Source of the DNA: Gaiellasilicea sp963789355
GTDB taxonomy: Bacteria > Actinomycetota > Thermoleophilia > Gaiellales > Gaiellaceae
Length of the DNA: 64,000 bases
NCBI GenBank assembly: GCA_963789355.1
Contig: CAWBKK010000004.1
Span: forward strand, 186,001-250,000
Direction: 5' to 3'
Under the pieces are notes generated by a model that was given only the letters and a program-made list of their open reading frames with translations, did no database searches and had not been told where the DNA came from. Shown one piece after another: positions 61,302 through 64,000 of this stretch. Each line of letters begins with the position of its first letter. Position 1 is the stretch's first letter. The translations under genes were made by a program, and so were the position numbers.

Positions 61302-62076
61302 GGCCGCCATTCTGCTGGACGTCGACGGCGTCCTTCACGTTTCCGGCGAGCCGATCCCGGGTGCAGTGGAGGCGATCGCTCGCCTGCGCGCAGACGGGCA
61401 CCGGCTCCGGTTCGTCACCAACAACTCGAGCCGGTCGCGGGCGACGCTGGCGAAAGAGTTGAGGGAGCTGGGGATCGAGCTCGAGGACGAGGAGTTGCAG
61501 ACGACGCCGATCGCCGCGGCCGAGCAGCTCGGCGGCCGCCGCGTCTACGCCCTCGTGATGTCGGCGATCGTCCCCGACCTCGCCGGAATCGAGTTCGTCG
61601 GCGAGGGCGCGCACGCCGTGCTCGTCGGCGGCTGCGACGAGACGATCGAGCCGAACCAGGTCTTCAGCCACATGAATCTCGCCCGCGCGTTCTCGGAGAT
61701 CCAGGCCGGTGCCGAGCTTTTCGCGCTGCACAAGAATCCGTGGTGGCAGACCGCCCGCGGCCAGATGCTCGACGGCGGCGCGTACGTCGCGGCGCTCGAG
61801 TATGCGACGGGGGCCGAGGCGAACGTGATCGGGAAGCCGAGCGCGGGCGCCTTCGCGGCAGCGCTCGCCGCGCTCGACGCCGAGCCCGAGCTGACCTGGA
61901 TGGTCACCGACGACCTCGAGCAGGACGTGCGCGGCGCGCAGCTCTTCGGGATGAAGACCCTGCTCCTGCGGACGGGCAAGTTCCGGCCCGAGGCGCTCGA
62001 GCGCTCGTCCGTCGTCCCCGACGCCGTGCTCAGCTCGATCGCGAACGTCCCGGACTGGATCGAACGCTCGTTGTGA
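61300..62076 (+). CDS. HAD-IIA phosphatase (NagD/LHPP-like)
   Basis: A 258-residue HAD hydrolase with a C2 cap. Motif I is AAILLDVDGVLHVSGEPIPG, motif II is LRFVTNNSSRSRATLAKEL, and the lysine and acidic motifs III/IV are in NVIGKPSAGAFAAALAAL and MVTDDLEQDVRGAQLFGMKT. Members dephosphorylate small phosphoesters such as nucleotides, glycerol phosphate or lysine/histidine phosphate; the substrate is unknown. It heads a coupled run with acpS (GTGA overlap) and the NAD(P)H-hydrate repair gene. Confidence 0.88.
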   Translation: MAAILLDVDGVLHVSGEPIPGAVEAIARLRADGHRLRFVTNNSSRSRATLAKELRELGIELEDEELQTTPIAAAEQLGGRRVYALVMSAIVPDLAGIEFVGEGAHAVLVGGCDETIEPNQVFSHMNLARAFSEIQAGAELFALHKNPWWQTARGQMLDGGAYVAALEYATGAEANVIGKPSAGAFAAALAALDAEPELTWMVTDDLEQDVRGAQLFGMKTLLLRTGKFRPEALERSSVVPDAVLSSIANVPDWIERSL

Positions 62077-62441
62077 CCAGGGTCGGGGTGGACCTGATCG
62101 AGATCGAGCGCGTCCGCCGCTCCCTCGAGCGCTATCAGGGTTTCAAGGATCGCTGCTTCACCCAGGCGGAGCAGGCCTATTGCGACTCGCGCAAGAACCC
62201 GGCTCAGAGCTACGCCGGCCGCTTCGCGGGCAAGGAGGCGGTCGGGAAGGCGCTGGGTTTCGGGGTCGCGCGCGCGTTCGCGTGGAAGGACATCGAGATC
62301 GCCGGCCGCCCGAAGCCGTCGGTTCGGCTCTCGGGCCGGGTCGCCGCCTGGGCCGAGCGGGTCGACGCCGGCGCGATCGACCTCTCGATGACGCACTCCC
62401 GCGAGCTCGCCTCCGCGGTAGCCGTCGTCGACGATGTTTGA
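62073..62441 (+). CDS. acpS: Holo-[acyl-carrier-protein] synthase
   Basis: A 122-residue phosphopantetheinyl transferase that activates ACP for fatty-acid synthesis. The family motifs are RVGVDLIEIERVRRSLERY with the metal-binding Asp, FAGKEAVGKALGFGVAR with Glu and Lys, and the C-terminal DLSMTHSRELASAVAVV. GTG start overlapping the HAD stop; the next gene overlaps by eight bases. The acpS plus NAD(P)H-hydrate epimerase/dehydratase order is common in bacteria. Confidence 0.95.
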   Translation: MTRVGVDLIEIERVRRSLERYQGFKDRCFTQAEQAYCDSRKNPAQSYAGRFAGKEAVGKALGFGVARAFAWKDIEIAGRPKPSVRLSGRVAAWAERVDAGAIDLSMTHSRELASAVAVVDDV

Positions 62442-63753
62442 GCCCCTCTACACGGCCGGGGAGGCCCGGGCGGCAGAGCAGGGACACGACGTCGCAGAGC
62501 TGATGGAGCGCGCCGGAGCGGCGGTTGCGCGTGAGGTGATGCAGCGCTTCCCGGACGCGCGGCGGATCGCCGTCGTCTGCGGCGGCGGCTCCAACGGCGG
62601 CGACGGCCGCATCGCCGCGCGGATCCTGCGGGAGCAGGGACGCGACGCCGTCGAGACGCCGGCCGTCGAGCAGGCGGACGTGATCGTCGACGCGCTCTTC
62701 GGTACCGGCTTCCGCGGCGAGCCGCGCGACGAGGCGGCGTCGGCGATCGAGCGGATCAACGCCGCCGGCGCGCCGGTCGTCTCCGTCGACGTCCCCTCTG
62801 GCGTCGACGCGTCCACCGGCGAGCTGGCAGGCGACGCGGTGCGCGCGACGCTGACGGTGACCTTTCACGGCCGCAAGGTCGGGTTGGCGGTCGCGCCCGG
62901 CCTCTTCCGCGCGGGCGAGGTCGTCGTCGCGGAGATCGGGCTCGAGCCGCTCGAGACCGAGCACAGGCTCGTGACGCCTGCGCTTCTCGCCCTCGTTCCG
63001 GCGAAGCGGGCGGAGGACAACAAGTACAGCGCCGGCTCGGTCCTCGTCGCGGGCGGTGCGCCCGGCCTGACCGGCGCCGCCTGTCTCGCGGCCGAGGCCG
63101 CCTTCCGCGCCGACGCGGGGTATGTCGCCGTCGCGGTCCCGGTGGAGTCGCTTCCCGTGGTCGAGGCGAAGCTGCTCGAGCCGGTGAAGCTGAGCTGGCC
63201 CGGCGCGCTCGCCGCTGCGGAGCGGGCGAACACGCTCGCGATCGGGCCCGGGCTGGGCCGCGACGCAGCCGCGATGCAGCTGCGCGACGAGCTCTTGGCG
63301 GCCGGCGAGCATTCGCTGGTCCTGGACGCCGACGCGCTGCACGGGCTCGAGCCGGGAGCCTGGGGGAGACGAGCGGTGTTGACGCCGCACGCAGGCGAGC
63401 TGGGACGGCTGCTCGGCGAGAGCTCCGACTGGGTCAATGGCCACCGGGTCGAGGCTGCGCGCCGTTGCGCCGAGCGCTTCGCCTGCGTCTGCCTGCTCAA
63501 GGGCGCCGACACGATCGTCGCGGCACCCGGTCAGGGTGTCCTCGTCTCCCTCGCCGGGGCGCCCGGGCTTGCGACGGCGGGTACCGGCGACGTGCTGACC
63601 GGCATCCTCGCGGCCTTTCTCGCGAAGGGCCTCGAACCACGTCTCGCCGCCGCTGCCGCCGCAACCGCCCACGGCCTCGCGGCGCGGAGGCTGCCGCAAC
63701 GCGGCCTGATCGCCAGCGACCTCGTCTCGGTTCTCCCGACCGTCCTCGGCTGA
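62434..63753 (+). CDS. nnr: Bifunctional NAD(P)H-hydrate epimerase / ADP-dependent dehydratase
   Basis: A 439-residue repair enzyme for damaged NAD(P)H. The N-terminal YjeF_N (epimerase) domain has VVCGGGSNGGDGRIAARIL and VIVDALFGTGFRGEPRDE and SVDVPSGVDASTGELAGDAV. The C-terminal dehydratase domain (ribokinase-like) has KYSAGSVLVAGGAPGLTGAA, LTPHAGELGRLLG, CVCLLKGADTIVAAPG and the catalytic GTGDVLTGILAAFLAKG. The protein is shorter than usual because the epimerase domain lacks about 20-30 residues between the NGGDG loop and the VIVDALFGTG segment. Overlaps acpS by eight bases. Confidence 0.93.
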   Translation: MFEPLYTAGEARAAEQGHDVAELMERAGAAVAREVMQRFPDARRIAVVCGGGSNGGDGRIAARILREQGRDAVETPAVEQADVIVDALFGTGFRGEPRDEAASAIERINAAGAPVVSVDVPSGVDASTGELAGDAVRATLTVTFHGRKVGLAVAPGLFRAGEVVVAEIGLEPLETEHRLVTPALLALVPAKRAEDNKYSAGSVLVAGGAPGLTGAACLAAEAAFRADAGYVAVAVPVESLPVVEAKLLEPVKLSWPGALAAAERANTLAIGPGLGRDAAAMQLRDELLAAGEHSLVLDADALHGLEPGAWGRRAVLTPHAGELGRLLGESSDWVNGHRVEAARRCAERFACVCLLKGADTIVAAPGQGVLVSLAGAPGLATAGTGDVLTGILAAFLAKGLEPRLAAAAAATAHGLAARRLPQRGLIASDLVSVLPTVLG

Positions 63754-63851
63754 GCCGCCCGGTACCCCTTCCGGGGGAGAGTCCGTCACCCGAATCGGCC
63801 GAAACCTACCCGGAACGCGTGACCCCCCTCCCCTGATCTGGAGTAGACGAC

Positions 63852-64000
63852 ATGAAGCGAGCACTGATCGGACGGAGCCGGATTCTCGGCATCCTCGTCG
63901 TGGCTGCGGCCCTGGCAACGGGCGCCTATGCCTTCACCGCCACGAACACGGTTCCGGCGTCGAGCGCCGGCTCGGGCAGCGGCACGATCAGCGGTTACAC
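63852..64000 (+). CDS. Secreted protein, N-terminal fragment (cut by window edge)
   Basis: The first 49 codons of an exported protein: MKRALIGRSRILGILVVAAA, then LATGAYAFTATNTVPASSAG and SGSGTISGYT. The short AxAFTATN segment after the hydrophobic core recalls SipW-dependent, TasA/camelysin-like matrix proteins, but too little is present for a firm call. A TGGAG ribosome site lies 8-12 nt upstream of the ATG. The preceding 98 bases hold no gene; I see only GC-rich inverted stretches without a recognised motif. Confidence 0.6.
   Translation, partial: MKRALIGRSRILGILVVAAALATGAYAFTATNTVPASSAGSGSGTISGY

Noticed and set aside
63754..63851. Riboswitch or small RNA between nnr and the last gene
   Set aside because: GC-rich inverted stretches exist, but no known conserved core could be matched.

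Overview
This window looks like the chromosome of a high-GC actinobacterium. The class Thermoleophilia (Gaiellales or Solirubrobacterales type) is my best guess, from the very high GC, many GTG/TTG starts, frequent 4-bp ATGA/GTGA gene overlaps and the gene families present. That placement is inference, because the window holds no rRNA or other phylogenetic marker. I see no tRNA, rRNA, CRISPR array, insertion sequence or prophage. Genes are tightly packed and no gap exceeds about 160 bases.

Layout. 0-3.5 kb: a minus-strand run (small protein, FabL-type enoyl-ACP reductase, methyltransferase) diverging from a drug/metabolite exporter followed by 4-hydroxyphenylpyruvate dioxygenase. 3.5-12.9 kb: a CDF metal transporter, an ECF sigma/anti-sigma pair and a MoxR-DUF58-lipoprotein-VWA-TPR-VWA cluster, ending in a fumarylacetoacetase-like gene and homogentisate dioxygenase, so tyrosine catabolism genes flank the MoxR cluster. 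14.6-24.8 kb: a LacI-controlled maltodextrin operon (malE, malF, malG, cytosolic GH13, malK, secreted GH13) with a clear promoter and two operator-like sites. 25-34.7 kb: cell-wall and secreted proteins, DNA glycosylase, GNAT, GST, rhodanese and propeller lipoprotein genes, and a four-gene minus-strand run (hydrolase, solute-binding protein, secreted protein, amidotransferase). 34.7-44.9 kb: murI-rph-mgtC-rdgB, pyrE, HU, an SOS-box-controlled exonuclease/GIY-YIG fusion, pyrF, LysM, D,D-carboxypeptidase and a PfkB kinase. 45-53.3 kb: a housekeeping block (guaB, guaA, MFS, rplM, rpsI, glmM, glmS) bracketed by two inverted copies of a 65-bp hairpin repeat. 54-61 kb: formate dehydrogenase and its maturation genes (fdhD, mobA, catalytic subunit, NuoE-NuoF fusion), with birA. 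61-64 kb: arfB, a HAD phosphatase, acpS, the NAD(P)H-hydrate repair enzyme and the start of a secreted protein.

Most notable points. (1) The formate dehydrogenase catalytic subunit is interrupted by an in-frame TGA exactly where family members carry selenocysteine, followed by a SECIS-like hairpin with a GGUC loop; it is very likely a selenoprotein and should be read as one 896-residue protein. (2) At least sixteen genes carry a TANNNT-like -10 element only 6-8 nt before the start codon, without a Shine-Dalgarno sequence, which implies widespread leaderless transcription and settles several start codons. (3) A perfect LexA-type operator controls the exonuclease/nuclease fusion. (4) The paired 65-bp elements keep their hairpin through a compensatory base-pair change. 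(5) More than twenty one-base frameshifts, concentrated at 5.9-12.6 and 16.6-19.2 kb, break otherwise well conserved genes and look like consensus errors; affected genes are annotated as single loci.
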